Shown: positions 7,832 to 17,138, counted from the first letter of the stretch. The stretch: DNA of 64,000 nt from Duganella fentianensis (GCF_009857835.1 NZ_WWCL01000001.1:62001-126000), one strand, 5' to 3'. The notes: generated by a model not told the origin, from the sequence alone. Program-made: numbers and translations.

Positions 7832-10015
7832 TTATTTTACGTCGCGCAGGATGGCGGCACTATGCACCACGATCTTGGCCGCATCGGCCTGCAGCAGCCG
7901 CACGCGGCGCTGTACCAGCGGCCAGCCGGACCAGCTGGCGCTGTCGTCATGCCCAGCGTCGCTGGCCGCCGCCACATGGCGGACTGGCGCCTGCAGTGCG
8001 CCGTGCGCCGGTTCTGCAGGCTGGCCCTTGCCCTTGCTGATGGCACGCTGCAGGATGTCGCTGACCTGCGCATGGCTGTCTTCCAGCATGGCGTTGAGCG
8101 CCTGCTGCGGAATCTCTTTGACATGGCGCCGCACGATGGCGCGCAGCGCCGCCACGTGCGCCACCAGCAGGTAGTTTTGCACGATGAACAGGTTGATGTC
8201 TTCTACCGCGCGCTGCTTGCTGGCCGGTTCATCGAGCATGCGTACCAGCGCGCTATTTAACGCGGCGAGGCTGTCCATCAGGCGCTTGCGTTCGATGCGG
8301 TAGGCGAAATCGTCCGAGCCTTTACCCTGCAGCAGATCAGCGCTGGCCTGCATATAGCGCAGGCTGACGCTGAGCACTTCATTCACCAGCCGTGGCAGCG
8401 ACTGGTATTCCCAGTTGGCCAGCACGAAGCTGAAGGCCGTTGCCACTGCCGCGCCGACAAAGGTATCGACCAGCCGTTCGATAATCAGCTCATGGTTGCC
8501 CGGTGCGATCAGGTGCATCTGCAGCAGGATCATCACGCTGACGGCTATCGCGGCATAGCGGTAGCGCAGGTAGATGAAGGTGGGCGTGGCCACCGTGGCG
8601 AGGATCAGGAAGCCCAGTATCGCAGCCGGATAGTTGAGGTACTGGATGATCAGCGCGGTGATCACGCAGCCGATCACGGTGCCGACGATACGGTCGCTGC
8701 GGCGCTGCTTGGTCATGCTGAAGCTGGGCTTGAGGATGATGACGATGGTCAGCACGATCCAGTAGCTGTGCGCTGCATACGGCAGCCACGTAGCCACCGC
8801 CAGTCCCGCCGTAATCGCCATCGCCACCCGCAGCGAGAAGCGGAAGATGGGCGAACCCAGACGCAGGTGCGACAGGATCATGCGCAGCTCGTACTTCTGC
8901 TGCGACAGGAAAGGCCCCATGTCGGCATCGACCCAGAACGGCGTGCTGTCGGCCACCTTCTGGCTGGCCGCATGCAGTTCACCGATCATCTGGATGATGG
9001 CGCGGATCTTGTTGCGCTGGGCGCGCAGCACGGCCAGCGCCTCCTGCGCCGGCTTGCCTTCGCTGATGCGCTGCTGCAGCACGGCCAGTTCCGCTTCCAC
9101 CGCCGCCAGCTCGGTGTCGTAGCTGATTTCGGGATAGGACGGCTTGTCGCGGGTGACGTCGTAGGCCACCGATTCGATATCGCGCGCGGCTTTGTAGGCC
9201 AGATCGTGCAGAGTTTTCAGCACGGGGCTGTCGGCCAGATGCAGGCGTAGCTGGGCGTAGTCGGTATGGGTGGAGAGGATCAGTTCATACAGGTCGAGCA
9301 TGCAGACGTGGGTCTGCACCACGATGGCGTCCTTGCGATTGAGGTGGCTGCGCAGGATCAGATCGCGCGCGGCCTGCTGGCGGTCGGCCAGCAGGCTCTG
9401 ATGGCGTACCAGTTTGTTGAACTGCTCGCTCAGGTTGTAGCGGGTGTCGTAGAAATCGGCCTTGATGTCGATGTAGGCGGCCAGTTCGAACAGGGCTTCA
9501 GCCAGCACCTGCTGCTTGATGCGGTGGCGCAGCAGCCACGAGATGCCCATGGCGTAGGCCAGATAGGCCAGCGCGCCCAGCGTGAACAGGCCCGTATGGA
9601 TGAAGGCCTGGCTGGCCGTCATCGCGTGTTCCATCGACATGGTCATGATGAACAGGGTGGCCAGTTGCAGCGGCATGGATTTTTTACCGTACACGATCAT
9701 CATGCAGGCGAGGAAGCTGATCGCCACCAGCATGGTCATCAACAGCCAGTGCAGTGGTGCGCATAGGCTGATCAGCAGGGTGACGGCGCTGCACAGCAAA
9801 ACCGAGGCGCTCATTTCGTTGAACTTGTGGCGCAGGGGGCTGGGCATATCCATCAGCGCCGTACAGAGTGCGCCGATGCAGACGGTCATGGCGGTTTCCA
9901 GACTGGCGAACTGCAAAGTGAACAGGGTGACGCCGACCAGCCCGGCCGCGAAGCGCAGGCCGAGGTAAAAGTAATGGCTATAGAAGAACGTGCGCAGGTT
10001 GAGTGCGTAGTGCAT
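7832..10015 (-). CDS. FUSC-family (YccS-like) inner-membrane protein
   Basis: Large membrane protein of about 727 residues with two blocks of hydrophobic helices (roughly residues 20-180 and 385-520), each followed by a long soluble region. This matches the FUSC/YccS family, related to aromatic-acid and fusaric-acid efflux proteins. The phrase HSYWIVLTIVIILKPSFSMTKQRRSDRIVGT in the second block is a strong family marker. Start uncertain: ATG at 10015 (used) or 10042; neither has a clear ribosome site. Substrate is unknown and no AaeA/MFP partner gene adjoins it. Confidence 0.85.
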   Translation of the reverse strand: MHYALNLRTFFYSHYFYLGLRFAAGLVGVTLFTLQFASLETAMTVCIGALCTALMDMPSPLRHKFNEMSASVLLCSAVTLLISLCAPLHWLLMTMLVAISFLACMMIVYGKKSMPLQLATLFIMTMSMEHAMTASQAFIHTGLFTLGALAYLAYAMGISWLLRHRIKQQVLAEALFELAAYIDIKADFYDTRYNLSEQFNKLVRHQSLLADRQQAARDLILRSHLNRKDAIVVQTHVCMLDLYELILSTHTDYAQLRLHLADSPVLKTLHDLAYKAARDIESVAYDVTRDKPSYPEISYDTELAAVEAELAVLQQRISEGKPAQEALAVLRAQRNKIRAIIQMIGELHAASQKVADSTPFWVDADMGPFLSQQKYELRMILSHLRLGSPIFRFSLRVAMAITAGLAVATWLPYAAHSYWIVLTIVIILKPSFSMTKQRRSDRIVGTVIGCVITALIIQYLNYPAAILGFLILATVATPTFIYLRYRYAAIAVSVMILLQMHLIAPGNHELIIERLVDTFVGAAVATAFSFVLANWEYQSLPRLVNEVLSVSLRYMQASADLLQGKGSDDFAYRIERKRLMDSLAALNSALVRMLDEPASKQRAVEDINLFIVQNYLLVAHVAALRAIVRRHVKEIPQQALNAMLEDSHAQVSDILQRAISKGKGQPAEPAHGALQAPVRHVAAASDAGHDDSASWSGWPLVQRRVRLLQADAAKIVVHSAAILRDVK

Positions 10016-10188
10016 GGCTGTGATCTTGTGGGCAGCGGGCATGCACGCCGCGGGATCGCCGCAGCGTACATCAGGTCTAACAATGGCAGGCGCGCCGGCC
10101 GGGTGAGGCGCAGCGCGTTGCGGGTATATCTGGCGATGGTGCTGGCCGCTAGCTGGCGCAGGCGCGAACTAGCCGGCCATGGCGGACT

Positions 10189-11877
10189 TTAGAACACCGA
10201 CAGCACCGGATAACGGCGCCATTCCGGTTCGGCGTGACGGGCGCCGTTTTCGAAGATGAAGTCCAGTACCTTGCTCTGGTCCGACAGCAGTTCCGGATGG
10301 GCGGTTTTCCATGCTTCGAATTTGGCCTTCAGTTCAGGCTCGGTTTCCAGCATGTCCATGGCCAGATCTTCGAACACGTAGTCGGAATAGGCCTCTTTCT
10401 TTTCCAGCACGCTGTTGAAGAAGCCCCAGCGGAAGAAGGAGTCGTGGCCTTGCGGTTCCAGCGTTTCGACGGCGTAGCGGGCTTTGTCCTGCTTGAGCGG
10501 CACGAAGTAGTCGCCCGGCTGCACGGTAAAGCTGCCGCTGCGCGCTTCCACTTCCACCTCGTCGTGGTACATATGGCCTTCGTAGGCGCCAGCACGCGAG
10601 CGCACGGCCTTGATGTGGTAGTACTGCGCTTCGATGGTGGAGGCTTCGTCGAAGCGGGCCATTTCCACACCGTTCCATTGCAGGCGCTCGATGGCTTCTC
10701 GCCATGCCTGCGGAATCACATAACCCTTGGGTGCACGCACGGTGGTATCGGGCACGAAGTGGTTGTAGTAGGCGATATCCTTTTCCCACGGCTGGCTACG
10801 GTCGTAGGACAGGCGCATGTAGTTCCCCAGCTTGCTAGGGCTGCGCACGGCGGCATAGCCTTTGAAGCGGAAGGTCGATGGCTGGCTTTCGTCCAGCTTC
10901 CAGTGCACGGTCCACTCGCTGGCAGCGGCGGCCTGCGCGCGTGCGGCGGCACGCAGGGCGCGGATCTGTTCACCGTACTGCACGGTGAAGGCCAGCGTGA
11001 CGTCGACCAGTGCGCGCATGGATTCGTAGCGGTCCTTGAACGGTTTGAGCATGTGGGTTTCCGGCATGAAGCCGATCACATGGTGCAGGGCCGCGTAGCC
11101 GGTCGAGAAGCGCGGTACTTCGAGGAATTCGGCGATGCCGTCGTCCGGCGAGTCCTTGACGGGATTGACGTAAGGGCAGGTTGGCCAGCCGCGCGCTTCC
11201 ATCCGGGCGTAGATATGCGGCAGCATGGTCTCGCGCAGGAAGGGGCCCAGACCGTAGCCCAGCTTGTCCGCCTGGGTGTGGATCAGCGTCATGGTGTACG
11301 GGTAGTCGGCGCCGTTGGAGGTGTGGGTATCGACCATCACGTCCGGGTCCCAGCTAGTCAGCAGCTGGTTGAAGATCTGCGCGTTGAGCGTATCGCATTT
11401 GACGAAGTCGCGGTTCAGATCGAGGTGGCGGCTGTTGCCGCGGAAGCCGAACTGCTCGGGGCCGTCCTGATTCACGCGCGAAGTGTTGGAGCGGTTGTGG
11501 GCGCCGTCCACGTTGTACAGCGGGACGAACAGCAGCACGGTTTTGCCCAGTGCGGCCAGCCGTTCCGGCTGGTAGCACAGGTCGCGCACCATGGCCATGC
11601 AGACATCCACGCCTTCCGGTTCGCCCGGATGGATGCCGTTATTGTTGAAGAACACGGGACGGCCCGTGGCCTTGATGATGTTGCGGTCGAATTCGCCGTC
11701 CGCGCTCACCACGCCGGCGTGCACCGGAATGCCGCCGTCGGAAACGCCGATCTGCTCGAAACGCAGCACTTGCGGGAAACGCTGGGCCAGCGTCTGGTAG
11801 AACGCGATGCATTCCGACCACAAGGTGGTTTGATTCTGATTGCCTAATTCATAGGGCGTGGGCATTTCTGGGTGCAT
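10189..11877 (-). CDS. M14-family zinc carboxypeptidase
   Basis: Zinc peptidase of the M14 (carboxypeptidase A/succinylglutamate desuccinylase) group, 562 residues from the ATG at 11877. The zinc ligands are visible as His83 and Glu86 in NNGIHPGEPEG and His185 in MVDTHTSNGAD. The catalytic domain fills the first 350 residues, followed by a long C-terminal beta-rich region. There is no signal peptide, so it is probably cytoplasmic. The frame is open further upstream, but that stretch does not look like protein of the family, so the later start is used. An ATG at 11865 is also possible. The natural substrate is unknown. Confidence 0.85.
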   Translation of the reverse strand: MHPEMPTPYELGNQNQTTLWSECIAFYQTLAQRFPQVLRFEQIGVSDGGIPVHAGVVSADGEFDRNIIKATGRPVFFNNNGIHPGEPEGVDVCMAMVRDLCYQPERLAALGKTVLLFVPLYNVDGAHNRSNTSRVNQDGPEQFGFRGNSRHLDLNRDFVKCDTLNAQIFNQLLTSWDPDVMVDTHTSNGADYPYTMTLIHTQADKLGYGLGPFLRETMLPHIYARMEARGWPTCPYVNPVKDSPDDGIAEFLEVPRFSTGYAALHHVIGFMPETHMLKPFKDRYESMRALVDVTLAFTVQYGEQIRALRAAARAQAAAASEWTVHWKLDESQPSTFRFKGYAAVRSPSKLGNYMRLSYDRSQPWEKDIAYYNHFVPDTTVRAPKGYVIPQAWREAIERLQWNGVEMARFDEASTIEAQYYHIKAVRSRAGAYEGHMYHDEVEVEARSGSFTVQPGDYFVPLKQDKARYAVETLEPQGHDSFFRWGFFNSVLEKKEAYSDYVFEDLAMDMLETEPELKAKFEAWKTAHPELLSDQSKVLDFIFENGARHAEPEWRRYPVLSVF

Positions 11878-12082
11878 GGCAGGTCTGGATCTCGGGGTGG
11901 TGGGAAAAAACGCGCTGGGCCGCCTTGTGAGCGGAAAGCAGCGCTGCTGCGGGCAGAATTGTATCATTCGTGCCCACTTTTTGAGCGACAGCAGGACAGT
12001 GTGCGGCCAAGATTGCCCTGTTTCAATATTCGTCGCCTGCCATGGTGATGTACTGGCGGTCCATACCGACAGGGAGGACATC

Positions 12083-12883
12083 ATGGGCAGAATCATGGCA
12101 TATGCCGGAGCATGGCGGCAGCGGGTGGCGCAGGCTTATGGCTGGCGCGCGCTCGGCGTGCTGGCGCTGCTGGTTCTGGGCTGCCGGCTGGGCGTGGCAC
12201 AGGTGGGGCCGCGCTATGTGCTAGCGCTGGATGGCGCGGGCGCTGCGCCGGCGGCACGCGGGGCCGGGCAGGTGCAGCTGGCTGGCAAGGGGCTGGCGCT
12301 GATCAGCTTTCAGGGCTTGCGCATACTGGCGCTGGGGGCTGATGCGGACGCCTATAGCGCCGAAGCGATGGCGCACTGGCCGCAGGCCGATCTGCTGGTG
12401 CTGACGCCCGCAGCGAGCGGGCGCTACGACGGTTTCGCGCCCCTGTCTGGCCGCAGCGGATTGCCGGTGATCGTAGCGGCCGACCCGCACCCGCTTGGCG
12501 CTGCAGCGGCGACAGGCGCGCAAGCAGCGAGCGTCGCGACGCTGTATCCCCTGCAGCTGTGGGATGCGCTGCATCTCAACAAGGGCAGGGTAAGCCTGCG
12601 GGTGACGGCTTTGCCGGGCGGTGCGGGGAGCACGGAACTGGCGGGCTTCATGCTGGATATGGGGAGCGGGCGCGCCACGTATCGGCTGTATGTCAGCTGC
12701 CTGCCGCTGGCGCAAAGCGAAGCGCAGGCGCTGGGGCAGCGCCTGCCCGGGGCTGATCTGGCTTTGCTGCCGGACCGGCAGGTGCCGCAGCTGTTGGCGC
12801 TGCAGGGCAAGCAGGCGGCCGGATACGCAGTACCGGCCGCGCTGACGGCAGCCGGGCTTACCTTCAAGCCGGTACGGCGCTAA
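12083..12883 (+). CDS. degenerate metallo-beta-lactamase-fold protein, probable lipoprotein
   Basis: A 266-residue product starting at the ATG at 12083, which has a very strong AGGGAGG site (the frame is open earlier but without one). Residues 20-37 form a signal segment ending in LVLGC, a fair lipobox. The rest follows the UlaG-like MBL pattern: an alternating beta start (GLALISFQGLRILALGA), then DLLVLTPAASGRYDGFAPL where family members carry the HxHxDH metal site, a later TALPGG where a His is expected, and GADLALLP near the end. All metal-binding His/Asp positions appear lost, so a hydrolase function is unlikely. It diverges from the M14 gene. Confidence 0.65.
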   Translation: MGRIMAYAGAWRQRVAQAYGWRALGVLALLVLGCRLGVAQVGPRYVLALDGAGAAPAARGAGQVQLAGKGLALISFQGLRILALGADADAYSAEAMAHWPQADLLVLTPAASGRYDGFAPLSGRSGLPVIVAADPHPLGAAAATGAQAASVATLYPLQLWDALHLNKGRVSLRVTALPGGAGSTELAGFMLDMGSGRATYRLYVSCLPLAQSEAQALGQRLPGADLALLPDRQVPQLLALQGKQAAGYAVPAALTAAGLTFKPVRR

Positions 12884-12915
12884 AGCGCGCTATGCGCTGG
12901 TGCGGAATCGCGCGT

Positions 12916-12965
12916 TCTAGACCGGAATAGACCGATCTAGACCGATCTAGACCGTTTTAGACTTT
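12916..12965. repeat. five tandem 10-bp repeats at a convergent gene end
   Basis: Five consecutive decamers at 12916, 12926, 12936, 12946 and 12956 share the core TAGACC; the third and fourth differ only in the last base (TCTAGACCGA, TCTAGACCGT). The last copy overlaps the stop codon of the reductase gene. Each copy carries TAG, and since 10 is not a multiple of 3 the array places stops in all plus frames; the TCTAGA units are palindromic and stop minus frames too. Confidence 0.85.
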
Positions 12966-13523
12966 GGCAGTTTTCGCGACCCAGGCAGCATAGGTGTCGA
13001 TGATTTTTTGCAGGAACTGGCGGCTGCTGTCGTTGTTGATTTTGCCGTTATCGTCGAGCAGCTTGGTGGCGCCGCCGATATAGGCTTCCGGCTGCTGCAG
13101 CAAGGGCATATCGAGGAATACCATGCACTGGCGCAGATGGTGGTTGGCGCCAAAGCCGCCCGTAGCGCCGGGCGAAACGCTGACGATGGCGGCCGGCTTG
13201 CCGCTCCAGATGCTGCTGCCATAAGGGCGCGAGCCCACATCGATGGCATTCTTCAGTGCGGACGGTATGGAGCGGTTGTATTCGGGCGTGACGAACAGCA
13301 CACCGTCCATGCCCGTCATCTGCTGGCGGAAGTTCTGCCATGCCTGCGGTGCGGTGGCGCCGTTTTCTTCCAGATCCTGATTGTAGAGCGGCAGTTCGCC
13401 GATCTCCACGATCTGCATGGCCAGCGAGGCTGGCGCCATGGCCATCAGCTCATGCGCAAATTTGCGGTTGATGGAATCCTTACGCAGGCTACCCACGATT
13501 ACAGCAATTTTTTTAGCAGACAT
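12957..13523 (-). CDS. NAD(P)H-dependent FMN reductase (ChrR/YieF type)
   Basis: Flavodoxin-like cytoplasmic oxidoreductase, 188 residues, that binds FMN and reduces quinones, chromate or azo compounds with NAD(P)H. The start is the ATG at 13523, with AGGAG seven bases upstream. FMN-phosphate loop GSLRKDSINRK lies near residue 11, followed by TPEYNRSIPSALKNAIDVGSRP and SVSPGATGGFGANHHLRQ, all diagnostic of the NADPH_FMN_red family. Physiological substrate unknown. Its stop codon lies in the tandem repeat array. It follows the S46 peptidase gene on the same strand after a 119-bp gap. Confidence 0.9.
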   Translation of the reverse strand: MSAKKIAVIVGSLRKDSINRKFAHELMAMAPASLAMQIVEIGELPLYNQDLEENGATAPQAWQNFRQQMTGMDGVLFVTPEYNRSIPSALKNAIDVGSRPYGSSIWSGKPAAIVSVSPGATGGFGANHHLRQCMVFLDMPLLQQPEAYIGGATKLLDDNGKINNDSSRQFLQKIIDTYAAWVAKTAKV

Positions 13524-13642
13524 GGCAACTCCTATCGGTGTTGAAGGAAACGCCCATAGTAGCGCAAACAGGGCGGGAAGGTCGGGCGTAAAAAGACCAC
13601 GCTGCGTTGCCGGAGCGTGGTTTGGGTGACAGCGCGTGGCGC

Positions 13643-15799
13643 TTATTCTGCGTTCATTTCTTTCAGCAGATTGTCGGCGTGGTCCACATGCTTCATGTTC
13701 CACAGGATGTAACGCAGGTCCACCTGTATGTCGCGCGTGTTGGCCTTGTTGAAGTCCCAGTCGGAAATGATGGAATCGAGCGTGCCGTCGAAGGCCAGAC
13801 CGATCCACTCGCCCTTGGCGTTCAGCGCGGCCGAACCGGAGTTACCACCGGTGATGTCCAGCGTCGCCAGATAGGCGACCGGTACCGATTTCAGGATAGG
13901 GTCGACGTATTTGCCGAAGTCCTTGGCCTTGATGGCTGCCAGCTGGGCTTTCGGTGCATTGAATTCGCCTTCGCCGGTGGCTTTGGCAGCGACGCCAGCT
14001 ACGGTGGTAAAGGCTTTCCAGGTAGTGCCGTCGGCGCCGTGGTCACGACCGGCGATTTTGCCGAAGGTGACGCGCAGCGTGCTGTTCGCATCCGGATACA
14101 CGGCCTGACCTTTGCTCTGCATGAAGGCGATCTTGGCTTTCATGTAGTTGGCATAAGCCTGCTGCAGCTTGCCGCCCAGTTCTTCCTCTTCCGCTTCTTC
14201 CTTCATGCCCGGCTCGTACAGGGCCACGGCAGCCTGAATAAAGCTGTCGCTGCTGGCCTGGAACTCGGCTGGCGTTTTGCCTATCCAGCTGGTGCGCTCG
14301 GCGGCGTCACCGAGTTTGCTGCCGGCGTAGAGTTTTTCCAGTGCGGCCTGCAGTTCCGCTTTGCTCATGCCATCCTTGATGCCGATGACGGCGTCGAAGG
14401 CAGCGCTGCGCTGGGCGGCTGGCTGGGCGGCGTATTTGCTCAGGCTATTCATCACCAGTGCCTGATCGACTTTCTCGTCGTAGTTACGCACCAGTGCTGC
14501 GACCGAGGCCTTGATACGTGGTACATCACGCACCTGATAGCCCACTTTGCGCTCGGCATCCGGCTTGGTGTTTTCATTGGCCAGACGGTACAGCATACGC
14601 GCCGTGTTCATCAGACGTGGCTTGGACGAGGACAGGAAGTAATCGCGCTGGGTTTCCGCATCGCGCTGGGCGATCAGTTTTTCCACCAGTTCGATGTCGC
14701 CAGCGTATTCGGCTTTGCGGGCCGGGTTGGCGTTGATCCAGGTTTTCAGTGCTTCGTGCTCGGCGGTTTTACGCTTGAGCATATCGCTGCCGGCGTAGGA
14801 GTCCAGCATGCCCTGACGGTTCTTGTAGTAGTTGTTGATGCTGGCTACTTGCGAAGCGTATTTGAGGGCGGTGTCCTTGTTGTCCTTGGTGGTGTCGGCA
14901 ATGATGGCCAGACTTTCCGCCGACGATTTCACGAAGGCAGGGTAGCTCCAGTCGAAGGTGAAGGCCACTTCCGATGGCAGGCGGTGGCGGTTGGTACGGC
15001 CAGGGTAGCCCAGTACCATCACGAAATCGCCTTCCTTGCTGCCTTCCTTGGCCAGTTTCAGGTAGTGCTGCGGAATGTAAGGGACGTTGTCCTTGCTGTA
15101 GTCGGCGGCTTTGCCGTCCTTGCTCACGTAGGCGCGATAGAAGCCGTAGTCGCCCGTGTGGCGTGGCCACATCCAGTTGTCGGTGTCGCCACCGAATTTG
15201 CCCACGCCCGCTGGTGGCGCGTGCACCAGACGCACGTCGCGGATTTCCAGCTGTTTGATCAGATAGTATTCCAGACCGCCGTAGTAGGACGACACGGTGC
15301 AGCGGTGGCCGGCATCCTGTTCGCAGCTAGCCTGAATGGCCTTGATGTTCTTTTCGATCGCGTCGCTACGTTTTTTGCCGCTCAGTTTGGCGACTTCGGC
15401 AGTCACTACTTCCTTGCTCACATTGGTCACAGCCTTGGTGACGAAAATGCGGCTGCCCGGTGCGGCCGGCAGTTCTTCGCCCAGATTGTGGGCCAGGAAG
15501 CCGTTGGCCAGCAGATCGCGCTCCGGCGTGGAGTTGTGTGCCACGCTGCCGTACACGCAGTGGTGGTTGGTCGCAACCAGACCTTGCGGCGACACGAAGG
15601 AAGCCGAGCAACCACCGAGGCTGACGATGGCGCCCATAGGGAATTCGGTCAGTTTGGTCAGGGTGGCAGGATCGAGTTTCAGGCCGGCGGCTTTGAGTTG
15701 CTTGGCTACTTGTGGCAGCTGCTGCGGCATCCACATGCCTTCATCGGCATGGGCAGCGGTAGCGCTCAGGATGGCGAGCGCGATCAGGGTCTTTTGCAT
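13643..15799 (-). CDS. S46-family dipeptidyl-peptidase (DPP7-like)
   Basis: Secreted serine exopeptidase removing dipeptides from peptide N termini. The 718-residue precursor has a signal peptide (MQKTLIALAILSATAAHA). The trypsin-like triad can be read as His80 in ATNHHC, Asp in GGDTDNW and Ser654 in GGNSGSAAL, with the S46 helical insertion between. The residue after the FD motif behind the Ser (FDGTLDS) is Gly, as in DPP7 enzymes that prefer hydrophobic P1 residues, whereas DPP11 enzymes have Arg there; this specificity call is by analogy. AGGA precedes the start at ten bases. It probably acts in the periplasm on imported peptides. Confidence 0.9.
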   Translation of the reverse strand: MQKTLIALAILSATAAHADEGMWMPQQLPQVAKQLKAAGLKLDPATLTKLTEFPMGAIVSLGGCSASFVSPQGLVATNHHCVYGSVAHNSTPERDLLANGFLAHNLGEELPAAPGSRIFVTKAVTNVSKEVVTAEVAKLSGKKRSDAIEKNIKAIQASCEQDAGHRCTVSSYYGGLEYYLIKQLEIRDVRLVHAPPAGVGKFGGDTDNWMWPRHTGDYGFYRAYVSKDGKAADYSKDNVPYIPQHYLKLAKEGSKEGDFVMVLGYPGRTNRHRLPSEVAFTFDWSYPAFVKSSAESLAIIADTTKDNKDTALKYASQVASINNYYKNRQGMLDSYAGSDMLKRKTAEHEALKTWINANPARKAEYAGDIELVEKLIAQRDAETQRDYFLSSSKPRLMNTARMLYRLANENTKPDAERKVGYQVRDVPRIKASVAALVRNYDEKVDQALVMNSLSKYAAQPAAQRSAAFDAVIGIKDGMSKAELQAALEKLYAGSKLGDAAERTSWIGKTPAEFQASSDSFIQAAVALYEPGMKEEAEEEELGGKLQQAYANYMKAKIAFMQSKGQAVYPDANSTLRVTFGKIAGRDHGADGTTWKAFTTVAGVAAKATGEGEFNAPKAQLAAIKAKDFGKYVDPILKSVPVAYLATLDITGGNSGSAALNAKGEWIGLAFDGTLDSIISDWDFNKANTRDIQVDLRYILWNMKHVDHADNLLKEMNAE

Positions 15800-15895
15800 T
15801 TTTATCGGATCCTAAAGGGGATGGAGGGCACAACGGCGCGAGTATAGCAAAATCACTTATTCATGAAACAAATTGAAGTGTTGAATTTTTGTAAC

Positions 15896-15945
15896 AACAA
15901 AAAAGGCAGGGCACGCGCAGTTTGCACTGCGGCGTGGCCTGCCTT
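15896..15945 (-). terminator. intrinsic terminator of the cytochrome b561/YceI operon
   Basis: Inverted repeat 15903-15945 (arms AAGGCAGG...CCTGCCTT with GCAG/CTGC and CACGC/GCGTG inside and two single-base bulges). On the minus strand it is followed by a run of T residues, 20 bases after the YceI stop. Confidence 0.75.
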
Positions 15946-15965
15946 GTTACCCTTGCGGGATGCGT

Positions 15966-16532
15966 TTAGTCGGCTTTGATGGCTTCGATCTGGATGGCCA
16001 GACGCACTTCCGGTGCGAAGGCTGGCAGACCGTAATTGAGGCCGAAGTCGCTGCGCTTGAATTCGGCGATGGCGTTGGCGCCGCATACTTCACGCTTGTA
16101 GCGCGGGTGCATGATGCACTTGAAGCGGTCGACCTTCAGGCTGACCGGCTTGGTCACGCCCAGCATGGTCAGTTCGCCTTCCACGCCTACCAGCTGGTCG
16201 CCTTCGAACTTGAAGTTGTGGCTCTTGTAGCTAACAGTCGGGAATTTCTCGACGTTGAACATGTCCGCGCCTTTGGCGTGGCTATTCATTTTCTCGAAAC
16301 CGAAGTTGATCGAATCGGCCTGTATGGTCACATCGAGTGCGCCCGTCTTGGCGGCGCGGTCCATGGTCACGGTGCCGCTGGTCTTGTCGAATTTGCCGCG
16401 CCAGGTGGACAGGCCCATGTGGTCTGCCTCGAAGCTAGGATAGGTGTGCGAGGGATCGATGTTGTAGGTAGCAGCGATGGCCGAAGTGGCCGAAGCCGCC
16501 AGCAGGGTCGCGATCAGGATCTGTTTCTTCAT
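15966..16532 (-). CDS. periplasmic YceI-family lipid-binding protein (second copy)
   Basis: YceI proteins are periplasmic lipocalin-like barrels that bind polyisoprenoids. The 188-residue precursor has a signal peptide cleaved after about residue 20 (MKKQILIATLLAASATSAIA) and then ATYNIDPSHTYPSFEADHMG, the family start. Also visible are MNSHAKGADMFNVEKFPTVSYKS and the end FGLNYGLPAFAPEVRLAIQIEA. It has two Cys (CIMHP, EVCGA) absent from its neighbour. AAGGAG lies nine bases before the ATG. It is the third gene of the unit b561-YceI-YceI and is closed by the terminator. Confidence 0.9.
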   Translation of the reverse strand: MKKQILIATLLAASATSAIAATYNIDPSHTYPSFEADHMGLSTWRGKFDKTSGTVTMDRAAKTGALDVTIQADSINFGFEKMNSHAKGADMFNVEKFPTVSYKSHNFKFEGDQLVGVEGELTMLGVTKPVSLKVDRFKCIMHPRYKREVCGANAIAEFKRSDFGLNYGLPAFAPEVRLAIQIEAIKAD

Positions 16533-16553
16533 GCAGTAAGTCTCCTTGGTAGT

Positions 16554-17105
16554 TTATTGCGCAATCACGTGGAATTTGATGATGACTTCGTCCGCCACCA
16601 TGCTGGTGTCTTTCCATTCACCTTCGCCGATGTTGTAGGCCAGGCGTTTGATGGGCAGCGCGCCTTCGAACACCTGTTTGCCACCTTCGGCCTTGACGGT
16701 GAGGGGGAAGCTTACGTCGGCGGTTTTACCCTTGATGGTCAGCTTGCCCGTGACATTCAGCTTGCCTGCACCGGCGCTCTTGATGGTGCTGGAGACGAAG
16801 GTGGCTTTGGGGAACTGGGCCGCGTTGAACCATTCTTTCTTGGTCACTTCCTTGTTGTATTCGGGATCGCCCAGATCGAAGCTGGCGATATTGATTTCCA
16901 CGCTGGCCTTGGCGGCATCGGGCTTGGCGGCATCGTAATCGATGGCGGCGCTGAACTGTTTGAACTTGGCATCGACCGGCACGTTCATCTGCTTGAAGGT
17001 GGCCGTCACGGTGGATTTGGCCGGATCGGTTTTCAGGGCGGCAGCGCTGGCGGCGAGCGTAATGCCCAGCAGGGTTACGAGGGCGAGTTTAGGTAAGGTT
17101 TTCAT
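16554..17105 (-). CDS. periplasmic YceI-family lipid-binding protein (first copy)
   Basis: A 183-residue YceI paralog with a signal peptide (MKTLPKLALVTLLGITLAASAAA). The barrel includes TFKQMNVPVDAKFKQFSAAIDYDA, the region EWFNAAQFPKATFVSSTIK and GKLTIKGKTADVSFPLTV. Sequence identity to the second copy is low, so the pair is an old duplication or two separate subfamilies. It lies 21 bases before the next gene and 33 after the cytochrome b561 gene. A YceI/b561 arrangement suggests a ligand such as an isoprenoid quinone handled near a membrane electron carrier; this is inferred from context only. Confidence 0.9.
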   Translation of the reverse strand: MKTLPKLALVTLLGITLAASAAALKTDPAKSTVTATFKQMNVPVDAKFKQFSAAIDYDAAKPDAAKASVEINIASFDLGDPEYNKEVTKKEWFNAAQFPKATFVSSTIKSAGAGKLNVTGKLTIKGKTADVSFPLTVKAEGGKQVFEGALPIKRLAYNIGEGEWKDTSMVADEVIIKFHVIAQ

Positions 17106-17138
17106 GGATGGCTCCAGTGTCGGTATCAGTGTCAGGGT

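Noticed and set aside
10234..11847. A 537-codon plus frame antisense to the M14 carboxypeptidase
   Set aside because: It is the codon-bias shadow of a gene with visible zinc ligands.
13607..15847. A 746-codon plus frame antisense to the S46 peptidase
   Set aside because: The peptidase has signal peptide and triad motifs; the other strand has no family features and no ribosome site.
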